Assembly (NCBI RefSeq): GCF_000092065.1
Contig: NC_009374.1
Coordinates: 248,001-312,000 of the forward strand
DNA: 64,000 nucleotides
Source: Ostreococcus lucimarinus CCE9901
Taxonomy: Eukaryota > Chlorophyta > Mamiellophyceae > Mamiellales > Bathycoccaceae
Reading direction: 5' to 3'
Below the pieces are notes generated by a model. It ran no database searches, had not been told where the DNA came from, and was given only the letters and a program-made list of their open reading frames with translations. Positions 46,901 through 55,180 of this stretch are shown in pieces. Both the position numbers and the translations under genes were made by a program. Within the stretch, counting starts at the first letter, position 1. Each line of letters starts with the position of its first letter.

Positions 46901-49900
46901 GGGGTCCATGTCGCATTCGTCATCTTGACCACGTCGTCACACAAGATGTCGCAAGTCGTGGGAGATATCAAGAGCGTGCTCGATGAACCAAACGATGAGG
47001 TTAGACTTCTGTTTAACGGAGCAGGCTTAACCGTCACGAAAGCCACCTTCCAAGAGCCACCATTGGTTACGGAACAGGAGGCAAGTCCGAGTCCGACGGC
47101 GAGTGACGAACTCGTCACGAATGTCTCGACAACTGTCGAAGGTAAGCCCGTGGCTCCGACGGCAAACACAACTCAAACGCCATCGAACGTCACGGAAAAC
47201 GAACCAGTTGCGACGAATTTGCCGCCGACGAGCATTCCTGGCGCGGATCTTGCGATTACGGGTGCTTTGCAGATCGTGGGATATACTCCCGAGGAGTTCG
47301 ACGCCACTGCGCGAGAGAGATTGCGTCGCTCCATGTTGACATTCTTCATGGCTCACAATGATGACATATCGATCGCTCTGATGCAGAACGCTTCGTTAGT
47401 CGAAGGGACTCAAGTGGCTTACAAAATGAAGGAGAATAATCCTCACAAAGCGACGATCATCGTTGAGGCTTTGTTACTGATGCAAGAGCCTAGCGCGATA
47501 TCAGAAAACTTCCTGCACGTCTTGCACTTTAAAGGATTGACAAACGTGCAAACTTCACTTACAATTGGGCATCCTCGCGTGGTTTTAGAGAAGCACATGC
47601 CGCCACCGCCGCCTTCGCCGCCACCGCCACCAAAGACGATTGTCATGGTGCAGAATATCACCAAGACTATCAACGTTGTTCAGTCTGCACTGGAGTTGAA
47701 GGGCATCAACGTGCAAACTTTCAATGAAGCCAAGAAAGACTTTCTGAAAGCCGGTCTGTCGGAGTTCATGAGCAAGGTTTTACAAAGAACAGTGACATCA
47801 GATTTGATCAGAGTCCTTTCCGTCAGTGGGCAAGGCTATATCAAATACTTTGACACCAATATTGTATCTTCGGGGGACGTCGCACAACTCGGAATTTCGT
47901 CATCCAACGTGAAAGTTAATTACGAAGTCATCGTCGGCGAAGAAGAAGACGCAAAGACGATGGCTCTCTTGAATGAATTATCTGGGGGGACGTCGACCCC
48001 GATTTCACGTGATGTCGACCAGGACGTGTACCCGTCAGAGGCGGATGCATACCCGTCAGAGGCGGATGCATATCCAGCAAGATCTCCCCCCATAGAGAGC
48101 GATGACCAATATCCATCGTCGACGTCCAACTCGGACTCGAGTCTCGTCACGAACGACTTACTTGGTACGCTCTTACTTGATATCAAAGAAAACGGCTTGG
48201 CAGAAGTCGAGGAGATCGAGATAGAAGAGTTGCCCGTCGCGAAGAAGCAAGAAGTCTCGGAGCAAGTTGAAATCGAGGTTCTCGCACCTGAGACTTCGAC
48301 GCCGGTCACGGAAGAGGAAGAACTAACAGATCTCAATGATGATGAGACGATAGAAACCAATTTCTTGAAAGCTCTTGACGAGATCAAGGTTTTATCTAAC
48401 GCATCAGATGCGGAAGTGTACTTGGTGGATAGCGTGCTTCGCATTGATGGTTACGACATGAACACATTTGATGCGGTATCCCGTAACGCCTTTACGGCAG
48501 GTATGGCAAGGTTTTTGGGGATTGCATTCGCGCATGTTCGCATAATCGACGTGACAGTAGTTCACACATCGACCGGTCGACGCTTACTGACGGATTTGCT
48601 CGACGTTGAGTTCGTCGCCGAGTTGCCGACTGAAGAGTCTGCCAACGCTGTGGCTCAAGAAATAACTGATCTCATGGACAGTGAAAATGCAGAAGCAATT
48701 CAGAACGAGCTCATGACTGATCTGCAAGAGGCTGGTCTGGATCAAGTGACGAACGGCGAAATGACGCAAGTACCCGTCATATCAAGTGCATCAAGCGAAC
48801 CATCCAGTCCGGTGCCGGGCGAGACGCCGAACGCGTACCCGACACAGAGCCCCGTGCCGGGCGAGACGCCGAACGCGTATCCGACACAGAGCCCCGTGCC
48901 GGGTGAGGCGCCGAACGCGTACCCGACGTCAAGTCCGAACGCGTATCCGACACAGAGCCCCGTGCCGGGCGAGGCGCCGAACGCATATCCGACACAGAGC
49001 CCCGTGCCGGGCGAGGCGCCGAACGCGTACCCGACGCCCAGTCCGAACGCGTATCCGACACAGAGCCCCGTGCCGGGCGAGGCGCCGAACGCGTATCCGA
49101 CACAGAGCCCCGTGCCGGGCGAGGCGCCGAACGCGTACCCGACGCCCAGTCCGAACGCGTATCCGACACAGAGCCCCGTGCCGGGCGAGGCGCCGAACGC
49201 ATATCCGACACAGAGCCCCGTGCCGGGCGAGACGCCGAACGCGTACCCGACGTCAAGTCCGAACGCGTATCCGACACAGAGCCCCGTGCCGGGCGAGGCG
49301 CCGAACGCATATCCGACACAGAGCCCCGTGCCGGGCGAGGCGCCGAACGCGTACCCGACGCCCAGTCCGAACGCGTATCCGACACAGAGCCCCGTGCCGG
49401 GCGAGGCGCCGAACGCATATCCGACACAGAGCCCCGTGCCGGGCGAGACGCCGAACGCGTACCCGACGTCAAGTCCGAACGCGTATCCGACACAGAGCCC
49501 CGTGCCGGGCGAGGCGCCGAACGCGTACCCGACGCCCAGTCCGAACGCGTATCCGACACAGAGCCCCGTGCCGGGCGAGGCGCCGAACGCGTATCCGACA
49601 CAGAGCCCCGTGCCGGGCGAGGCGCCGAACGCGTACCCGACGCCCAGTCCGAACGCGTATCCGACACAGAGCCCCGTGCCGGGCGAGGCGCCGAACGCAT
49701 ATCCGACACAGAGCCCCGTGCCGGGCGAGACGCCGAACGCGTACCCGACGTCAAGTCCGAACGCGTATCCGACACAGAGCCCCGTGCCGGGCGAGGCGCC
49801 GAACGCATATCCGACACAGAGCCCCGTGCCGGGCGAGACGCCGAACGCGTACCCGACGTCAAGTCCGAACGCGTATCCGACACAGAGCCCCGTGCCGGGC

Positions 49901-52900
49901 GAGGCGCCGAACGCGTATCCGACACAGAGCCCCGTGCCGGGCGAGGCGCCGAACGCGTACCCGACGCCCAGTCCGAACGCGTATCCGACACCGAGCCCCG
50001 TGCCGGGCGAGACGCCGAACGCGTATCCGACACAGAGCCCCGTGCCGGGCGAGGCGCCGAACGCATATCCGACACAGAGCCCCGTGCCGGGCGAGACGCC
50101 GAACGCGTACCCGACGTCAAGTCCGAACGCGTATCCGACACAGAGCCCCGTGCCGGGCGAGGCGCCGAACGCATATCCGACACAGAGCCCCGTGCCGGGC
50201 GAGACGCCGAACGCGTACCCGACGTCAAGTCCGAACGCGTATCCGACACAGAGCCCCGTGCCGGGCGAGGCGCCGAACGCATATCCGACACAGAGCCCCG
50301 TGCCGGGCGAGACGCCGAACGCGTACCCGACGCCCAGTCCGAACGCGTATCCGACACAGAGCCCCGTGCCGGGCGAGGCGCCGAACGCGTATCCGACACA
50401 GAGCCCCGTGCCGGGCGAGGCGCCGAACGCGTACCCGACGCCCAGTCCGAACGCGTATCCGACACAGAGCCCCGTGCCGGGCGAGGCGCCGAACGCGTAT
50501 CCGACACAGAGCCCCGTGCCGGGCGAGGCGCCGAACGCGTACCCGACGCCCAGTCCGAACGCGTATCCGACACAGAGCCCCGTGCCGGGCGAGGCGCCGA
50601 ATGCGTACCCGACGCCCAGTCCGAACGCGTACCCGACGCCCAGTCCGAGTGCGTACCCGACGCCCAGTCCAGAAGGTCCTTGCGAAGCCGTTTGCGCAGC
50701 GTTGAATAGTAAGAGCGGGCCAAACAATACAGCATCATGCGATATTCACTTTGGTTGCGTCTTTGACCACACGCAGATGAGCGGTCAAGGAGCGTGCATC
50801 TCTTTTGCGGCTGGTGGCGACGAACCTTGTCCTTCTCGAGCCGACTGGGATGCTATTGTACCTGGCCAAGACTGCAACACTGAGAACACGCCCACGTGCG
50901 CTCGGTTGTTTTACGGCGATGAATACGACAACGCAGTGGCTGGTACCCTTCCAGAGGACTGGGTCGGCGATTGGAGTGCGGTGCCGACACCAGAACCGTC
51001 AGTGCCTAGCGACAGTCATCCGACAACGGATTCGCATGCGTCTTTCTACCCAGCATCGAGCCCCGTGCCGGGCGAGACGCCGAACGCGTACCCGACGTCA
51101 AGTCCGAACGCGTATGACGTCGGTACGATGTCGTACGAAGAGTACGTGAAGACATACGGGGAGGATTTGGATGAAATTGCGAGCGCGTATCCGACACCGA
51201 GCCCCGTGCCGGGCGAGGCGCCGAACGCGTACCCGACGTCAAGTCCGAACGCGTATCCGACACAGAGCCCCGTGCCGGGCGAGGCGCCGAACGCGTATCC
51301 GACACAGAGCCCCGTGCCGGGTGAGGCGCCGAACGCGTACCCGACGTCAAGTCCGAACGCGTATGACGTCGGTACGATGTCGTACGAAGAGTACGTGAAG
51401 ACATACGGGGAGGATTTGGATGAAATTGCGAGCGCGTATCCGACACCGAGCCCCGTGCCGGGCGAGGCGCCGAACGCGTACCCGACGTCAAGTCCGAACG
51501 CGTATCCGACACAGAGCCCCGTGCCGGGCGAGGCGCCGAACGCGTATCCGACACAGAGCCCCGTGCCGGGTGAGGCGCCGAACGCGTACCCGACGTCAAG
51601 TCCGAACGCGTATGACGTCGGTACGATGTCGTACGAAGAGTACGTGAAGACATACGGGGAGGATTTGGATGAAATTGCGAGCGCGTATCCGACACCGAGC
51701 CCCGTGCCGGGCGAGGCGCCGAACGCGTACCCGACGTCAAGTCCGAACGCGTATCCGACACAGAGCCCCGTGCCGGGCGAGGCGCCGAACGCGTATCCGA
51801 CACAGAGCCCCGTGCCGGGTGAGGCGCCGAACGCGTACCCGACGTCAAGTCCGAACGCGTATCCGACACAGAGCCCCGTGCCGGGCGAGGCGCCGAACGC
51901 ATATCCGACACAGAGCCCCGTGCCGGGCGAGACGCCGAACGCGTACCCGACGTCAAGTCCGAACGCGTATCCGACACAGAGCCCCGTGCCGGGCGAGGCG
52001 CCGAACGCGTATCCGACACAGAGCCCCGTGCCGGGCGAGACGCCGAACGCGTATCCGACACAGAGCCCCGTGCCGGGTAAGGCGCCGAACGCGTACCCGA
52101 CGTCAAGTCCGAACGCGTATCCGACACAGAGCCCCGTGCCGGGCGAGGCGCCGAACGCATATCCGACACAGAGCCCCGTGCCGGGCGAGACGCCGAACGC
52201 GTACCCGACGTCAAGTCCGAACGCGTATCCGACACAGAGCCCCGTGCCGGGCGAGGCGCCGAACGCGTATCCGACACAGAGCCCCGTGCCGGGTGAGACG
52301 CCGAACGCGTACCCGACACCGAGCCCCGTGCCGGGCGAGACGCCGAACGCGTACCCGACACCGAGCCCCGTGCCGGGCGAGACGCCGAACGCATATCCGA
52401 CACCGAGCCCCGTGCCGGGTGAGACGCCGAACGCGTACCCGACACCGAGCCCCGTGCCGGGCGAGGCGCCGAACGCGTACCCGACACAGAGCCCCGTGCC
52501 GGGCGAGGCGCCGAACGCATATCCGACACAGAGCCCCGTGCCGGGCGAGACGCCGAACGCGTACCCGACGTCAAGTCCGAACGCGTATCCGACACAGAGC
52601 CCCGTGCCGGGCGAGACGCCGAACGCGTATCCGACGCCAAGTCCGAGCGCGTTCCCGACACCGAGCCCCGTGCCGGGCGAGACGCCAGCGGTAGGTCCGA
52701 CATATTCCGAACCGATCGCACAAATCGTGTATGAGACAAAGAGTGTGGTTAGACTTGTTGGCTACCACGCAGGCGCATTTGGCGAAACGCAGAGTCGGCT
52801 TTTCAAAGTTGGCATGGCCACATTTTACAAAGTCGCGCCAGAGGACATAAGCATCAGCTCTGTGAAGGATGTCGTCTCGTCGAGTAGTCGACGACTATTG

Positions 52901-53938
52901 CAAACATCGGCGATCGATGTGAACTACACCGTGACCTCGACGACGATCGAAAGTGTGTTAGAAGTCGCCAATCAAACCAACTCTGCTGTGACCACGACGC
53001 AAGGCGAAGTTTATGATGACTTACGCGCCGCCGGTTTGATCATCAGCGATGCCGTGATATTGTTGGAAGCACAAACTACTGAGAAAGCATCAGCGTTGGC
53101 ACCTTCGGGGCCATACGACATCAACGTCAACCTTCATCTTGACGTCGACGTCCACGTGGACAATGCGCCAGCGTCGCGTGAGCCTACGAGTTCAACACCT
53201 GGGGGAAATCCAGCTGACACGGAAGGCGGATATCCCTCGACGCCCACGTCATCCTATCCGGCGGGCGGATATCCCTCGACGCCCACGTCATCCTATCCGG
53301 CGGGCGGATATCCCTCGACGCCCACGTCATCCTATCCGGCGGGCGGATATCCCTCGACGCCCACGTCATCCTATCCGGCGGGCGGATATCCCTCGACGCC
53401 CACGTCATCCTATCCGGCGGCGCCTTCTGACTGTGTTCCAGTGAACACGGAAACAGAAGCGGCGCAATACTATCGAAACGAGTCGTTACAACACGAGGCA
53501 CTCGAAACGGCGCAGTCCTACGCTCGTCAAAATGATTTACCACTTCCGGACGCGCACACCTTTGTTCGTGCAAAGGTTTGCAACGCACCGCACATGCGAT
53601 GTTGCTCTGAGTTGAACTGGCGACAAGACAATCGAGTGAGATTTCCATTTGTCTGCGGTGACAGCGCGGGATGCGCAAAGAAGACGTTCGACGTCGCTAG
53701 AAAGAATTGTGTCGCCAGAGGTGGTGACTTGTGCCGCGGAAACGCGGTGAGTACGTCGATGCACGATCCATCGTGCGTGGGCACTAAGTCAGATTACGTA
53801 TGGACGCTCACGCACTGCGATGTCAATGGCGTGCACGGTCGCGTCATTCGTCCGAGCGCCGGCGGCGCGCCCGGAGCACTTTGCGAGACGAATCTGATGG
53901 CAAACCATCAGTCGAGATGCTGCTCCAACGTGTGTTGA
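43946..53938 (+). CDS. Giant repeat-rich surface protein (3,330 aa)
   Basis: One uninterrupted frame. The first ATG is at 43946; a GTG at 43934 is not used. After an Arg-rich head there is a signal-anchor-like segment (ATIAALVGACVVMCV). An ~500-residue ectodomain follows, then two hydrophobic segments near nt 45590-45650 and 45808-45868. A PAN/apple-like Cys-rich domain lies at about 46100-46530 (CSQACRAKDGCESFS, CAKACDDTAACRGFNYF). Five divergent copies of a ~110-residue alpha/beta domain start near nt 46740, 47255, 47665, 48415 and 52735 (pattern L.GY..F....R..F..gma.f...I.i, often RRLL). Two huge Pro-rich arrays of NAYPTQSPVPGEAP flank a Cys-rich island. The end has a PTSSYPAGGYPS array and a C-terminal Cys-rich domain with ~12 Cys. 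Likely a cell-surface or secreted glycoprotein. Confidence 0.88.
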   Translation: MVTRGRPTRARAMDAESRRAMTAARRHRAARASARADADARRADADAKAARRRARGRATRGRARASIRATIAALVGACVVMCVPRGGCAAEGVDAHGAVAKRTSTNTKSEGVGGMLNEISELVERQRAFEDAHEGCENVRLVLLEAPKRGRVSIALRDGSKLWQRFEFRDAGAQTTCVDLSEPNDFEITTAGARGDDDEYSIRVEKETGDALLMRLGADDENGEAHTTYAALKLRTASGKNVGVLGDRFESCEDVVVDTAFARHAGVARSMQHRLLDDSGDLLSKWTSHATGQKKMCLLRGRDYTLHLNGAMSRGRVDDQLAVRVTREEGDESDGFTYLTTRSQAMVNDKNDVYIGVQDATQDNIDLRGVYHFHIPSACAMDEVELSVVLKASKYGDSVPPEGMSWIVQDEAGSLVMKTAKRFRTQDYGVTRHQSMCVPKGKYEFIAFASDKRGWKYGTELKIYQRLQGGKRQLLASRGGNEEASARGFSAPWFSGALISEPIELSVGTEQSAVASQDEPSVKIAFQGPKALLGNARFVPSRALVRADVMAIISACVAVCALVALHNDTKDGDGEVKISLVDGKANSAYGTDTAKKTDVGEHVSRSSSGKSHGLVSRSSYLKIVAVGASALSVMAIGSIGSVRLDETSRLGNSTVRQATCGMGVTKCQFVHSPDCRSKTMYAYRSGKLAHDPLLVLPYESSILDGSSIAAEIKFDANFCAVQGMKTCNDLGDTSADTLTGCSQACRAKDGCESFSLQSTVCRLCSTEHVSRSVATSTVSVARCMRPYQFAFQGVSLDECAKACDDTAACRGFNYFERSHAMSSHCSLLRAPAHFEAHVWRDSARTKSGIVGAATYYKVPSMGTLCKERGEAVQAPALPSGLGIGDSADDAVITSRDGYPHDNFYAGDKGYPNDEARPPNHDDSDFVADFMITSEIELIGVTVHSLESNDVSRRAFVKGLAIFFGITSDEVVIMDVTPSQDVGTSHGVHVAFVILTTSSHKMSQVVGDIKSVLDEPNDEVRLLFNGAGLTVTKATFQEPPLVTEQEASPSPTASDELVTNVSTTVEGKPVAPTANTTQTPSNVTENEPVATNLPPTSIPGADLAITGALQIVGYTPEEFDATARERLRRSMLTFFMAHNDDISIALMQNASLVEGTQVAYKMKENNPHKATIIVEALLLMQEPSAISENFLHVLHFKGLTNVQTSLTIGHPRVVLEKHMPPPPPSPPPPPKTIVMVQNITKTINVVQSALELKGINVQTFNEAKKDFLKAGLSEFMSKVLQRTVTSDLIRVLSVSGQGYIKYFDTNIVSSGDVAQLGISSSNVKVNYEVIVGEEEDAKTMALLNELSGGTSTPISRDVDQDVYPSEADAYPSEADAYPARSPPIESDDQYPSSTSNSDSSLVTNDLLGTLLLDIKENGLAEVEEIEIEELPVAKKQEVSEQVEIEVLAPETSTPVTEEEELTDLNDDETIETNFLKALDEIKVLSNASDAEVYLVDSVLRIDGYDMNTFDAVSRNAFTAGMARFLGIAFAHVRIIDVTVVHTSTGRRLLTDLLDVEFVAELPTEESANAVAQEITDLMDSENAEAIQNELMTDLQEAGLDQVTNGEMTQVPVISSASSEPSSPVPGETPNAYPTQSPVPGETPNAYPTQSPVPGEAPNAYPTSSPNAYPTQSPVPGEAPNAYPTQSPVPGEAPNAYPTPSPNAYPTQSPVPGEAPNAYPTQSPVPGEAPNAYPTPSPNAYPTQSPVPGEAPNAYPTQSPVPGETPNAYPTSSPNAYPTQSPVPGEAPNAYPTQSPVPGEAPNAYPTPSPNAYPTQSPVPGEAPNAYPTQSPVPGETPNAYPTSSPNAYPTQSPVPGEAPNAYPTPSPNAYPTQSPVPGEAPNAYPTQSPVPGEAPNAYPTPSPNAYPTQSPVPGEAPNAYPTQSPVPGETPNAYPTSSPNAYPTQSPVPGEAPNAYPTQSPVPGETPNAYPTSSPNAYPTQSPVPGEAPNAYPTQSPVPGEAPNAYPTPSPNAYPTPSPVPGETPNAYPTQSPVPGEAPNAYPTQSPVPGETPNAYPTSSPNAYPTQSPVPGEAPNAYPTQSPVPGETPNAYPTSSPNAYPTQSPVPGEAPNAYPTQSPVPGETPNAYPTPSPNAYPTQSPVPGEAPNAYPTQSPVPGEAPNAYPTPSPNAYPTQSPVPGEAPNAYPTQSPVPGEAPNAYPTPSPNAYPTQSPVPGEAPNAYPTPSPNAYPTPSPSAYPTPSPEGPCEAVCAALNSKSGPNNTASCDIHFGCVFDHTQMSGQGACISFAAGGDEPCPSRADWDAIVPGQDCNTENTPTCARLFYGDEYDNAVAGTLPEDWVGDWSAVPTPEPSVPSDSHPTTDSHASFYPASSPVPGETPNAYPTSSPNAYDVGTMSYEEYVKTYGEDLDEIASAYPTPSPVPGEAPNAYPTSSPNAYPTQSPVPGEAPNAYPTQSPVPGEAPNAYPTSSPNAYDVGTMSYEEYVKTYGEDLDEIASAYPTPSPVPGEAPNAYPTSSPNAYPTQSPVPGEAPNAYPTQSPVPGEAPNAYPTSSPNAYDVGTMSYEEYVKTYGEDLDEIASAYPTPSPVPGEAPNAYPTSSPNAYPTQSPVPGEAPNAYPTQSPVPGEAPNAYPTSSPNAYPTQSPVPGEAPNAYPTQSPVPGETPNAYPTSSPNAYPTQSPVPGEAPNAYPTQSPVPGETPNAYPTQSPVPGKAPNAYPTSSPNAYPTQSPVPGEAPNAYPTQSPVPGETPNAYPTSSPNAYPTQSPVPGEAPNAYPTQSPVPGETPNAYPTPSPVPGETPNAYPTPSPVPGETPNAYPTPSPVPGETPNAYPTPSPVPGEAPNAYPTQSPVPGEAPNAYPTQSPVPGETPNAYPTSSPNAYPTQSPVPGETPNAYPTPSPSAFPTPSPVPGETPAVGPTYSEPIAQIVYETKSVVRLVGYHAGAFGETQSRLFKVGMATFYKVAPEDISISSVKDVVSSSSRRLLQTSAIDVNYTVTSTTIESVLEVANQTNSAVTTTQGEVYDDLRAAGLIISDAVILLEAQTTEKASALAPSGPYDINVNLHLDVDVHVDNAPASREPTSSTPGGNPADTEGGYPSTPTSSYPAGGYPSTPTSSYPAGGYPSTPTSSYPAGGYPSTPTSSYPAGGYPSTPTSSYPAAPSDCVPVNTETEAAQYYRNESLQHEALETAQSYARQNDLPLPDAHTFVRAKVCNAPHMRCCSELNWRQDNRVRFPFVCGDSAGCAKKTFDVARKNCVARGGDLCRGNAVSTSMHDPSCVGTKSDYVWTLTHCDVNGVHGRVIRPSAGGAPGALCETNLMANHQSRCCSNVC
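48811..50670 (+). repeat. Tandem array A: 42-bp/24-bp Pro-rich coding repeats
   Basis: Nearly identical 42-bp units encode NAYPTQSPVPGEAP (or GETP), interspersed with 24-bp half-units encoding NAYPTPSP or NAYPTSSP. Together they often form a 108-bp higher-order unit (14+14+8 residues). Synonymous positions are almost invariant, so the array is young or homogenised. Confidence 0.97.
51055..52690 (+). repeat. Tandem array B, includes three 249-bp copies
   Basis: The same Pro-rich units resume after a Cys-rich island. From 51107 to 51853 a 249-bp (83-residue) unit occurs three times, each containing NAYDVGTMSYEEYVKTYGED plus several Pro-rich units, and the copies look essentially identical. From 52300 the spacer changes to YPTPSPVPGETPNA units. 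Confidence 0.96.
53225..53419 (+). repeat. 39-bp repeat, five copies (GGYPSTPTSSYPA)
   Basis: Five consecutive, essentially identical 39-bp units encoding a Pro/Ser/Thr/Tyr stalk between the fifth alpha/beta domain and the C-terminal Cys-rich domain. Confidence 0.95.
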
Positions 53939-53978
53939 GCGAATCAAAAGATAAATTCACATGTAAACTAAACCAATG

Positions 53979-55052
53979 CTATATAGACCTCATGTCATCG
54001 AGCAGTAATTCGGCGAGGAAACTCGTCGCCGGCCCCACGCGCCCATCGCCTACCTGCCGTCCATCCCACGAAATGATTCCCTGCACACCCACCGCACTGC
54101 CGACGAGCATGGCTTCCTCAGCGCCCAGCACGACGAACGGGGATAACGGCTGTGAATCGTCGAAGCGTTTTATTCCCACCTTTCGGAGCGCTTTGCGATT
54201 GCTTTCGGTTTCGATCAACTCTCGCAGTCTTTGTATGGTGATTCCTCCGAGAACATTCGTCGCTGGTGGCGTTCGTAACGTGCCGTCTGGAGTCAGGAAC
54301 GCTACGTTCGCGCCAGGTCCTTCGCCAATCATTCCGTCTTGCGTCAAAAATACGCCGACATCGACCCCGTTCCCTCGCGCAATCTGAGCTACGTTTACGT
54401 TGGGCAAGTAATTCGTCGACTTCAACGTCGCGTAACGAGGCGGTTTGATCGGCACCGGCGACGACGACGCCGTTAACCCGCGCACAACCATCCAAGCGTC
54501 TGGATCCTTCTCGTACGCCACGACGTAATACGTCGGCGGCGAATCCGTCGCGCCGCACAGCGAAAAATTCTCCGACTCGCACCCGCTCGTCGCGTACATC
54601 CGAACTTGCCCGTGCGTCACGCCGCCCCGCGCCACGACTTCCAGCACCAGCGCCTCCATCGTCGCCAGCGCCTCGTCGTTCATCTCGCCGACGCCCGCCT
54701 CCCGCGCGCTTCGCGCGAATCTTCTCAGGTGCGCCGCCAACAGATGGCACCGTCCCTCGTGCACCGTGCACGCGTCGAACACGGCGTGCCCGCGCGTGAA
54801 TCCACGGTCGTACAGTCGCATCACCGGCGCGCATCGCGCGTCGTTCACTCGCACGATGACGTCCAGCGCGCCGTCGTACACCGCGCCGCGCATGGTCGCC
54901 GCCGCGTCGTGCTGCGCCACGAGGCGCCGCGCCACCTCTCTCGCGTACGCATCCGCGTCCACGACGCGCGTCGCGCGCGCCGTCGTTCGACGCGTCGTCG
55001 CGCGCGCGCGTCCCGCGACGCGCGGCGCGGCGCGCGCGCGAGCCGTCGTCAT
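53979..55052 (-). CDS. Class IV aminotransferase (ADC lyase / D-amino-acid aminotransferase-like)
   Basis: A 357-aa PLP enzyme of fold type IV. After an Arg/Thr/Ala-rich organelle leader (~35 residues) come VIVRVNDARCAPVMRLYDRG FTRGHAVFDA (start of the fold), VRMYATSG, and the PLP-binding Lys in ATLKSTNYLPN at residue 211. The cofactor-binding EGPGANVAFL and the phosphate-cup LGGITIQRLREL follow. The sequence is closest by eye to plant plastid/mitochondrial ADC lyase and DAT1 proteins: 4-amino-4-deoxychorismate to p-aminobenzoate for folate, or D-amino-acid transamination. Branched-chain aminotransferases are longer and carry other motifs. Substrate cannot be fixed. It is convergent with the giant surface gene, 40 bp apart. 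Confidence 0.88.
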   Translation of the reverse strand: MTTARARAAPRVAGRARATTRRTTARATRVVDADAYAREVARRLVAQHDAAATMRGAVYDGALDVIVRVNDARCAPVMRLYDRGFTRGHAVFDACTVHEGRCHLLAAHLRRFARSAREAGVGEMNDEALATMEALVLEVVARGGVTHGQVRMYATSGCESENFSLCGATDSPPTYYVVAYEKDPDAWMVVRGLTASSSPVPIKPPRYATLKSTNYLPNVNVAQIARGNGVDVGVFLTQDGMIGEGPGANVAFLTPDGTLRTPPATNVLGGITIQRLRELIETESNRKALRKVGIKRFDDSQPLSPFVVLGAEEAMLVGSAVGVQGIISWDGRQVGDGRVGPATSFLAELLLDDMRSI

Positions 55053-55109
55053 GCACTCGCGCGTCGACGCGCGACGAACTCGCGTCGCGACGCGCGTGCC
55101 GCGCGATAA

Positions 55110-55145
55110 CCCTAACCCTAACCCTAACCCTAGTCCTAACCCTAA
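55110..55145 (+). repeat. Interstitial telomere-like repeat (CCCTAA)n
   Basis: Four perfect CCCTAA units (55110-55127 and 55140-55145) with two variants (CCCTAG, TCCTAA) between them. This equals TTAGGG on the minus strand. It lies inside a 128-bp divergent promoter between the aminotransferase and SET-domain genes. Confidence 0.95.
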
Positions 55146-55150
55146 TTTAC

Positions 55151-55159
55151 AAACCCTAA
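55151..55159 (+). promoter_or_regulatory. Telo-box (AAACCCTAA)
   Basis: An exact copy of the plant telo-box, a promoter element near the start of growth and translation genes and a binding site for telobox/Myb proteins. It lies 21 bp upstream of the SETD6-like ATG. The plant role is known; the role here is inferred. Confidence 0.55.
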
Positions 55160-55180
55160 TACTTTATACCGCGACGCGCG

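Noticed and set aside
48742-50738. Two long minus-strand frames and one long plus-strand frame (about 640-660 residues) across the Pro-rich array
   Set aside because: The repeat units are multiples of three and contain no stop in several frames, so long frames are automatic. Only the frame continuous with the flanking folded domains is coding.
48811-52690. CRISPR-like appearance of regularly spaced repeats
   Set aside because: There are no unique spacers. The 42-bp and 24-bp units are coding tandem repeats in a eukaryotic gene.
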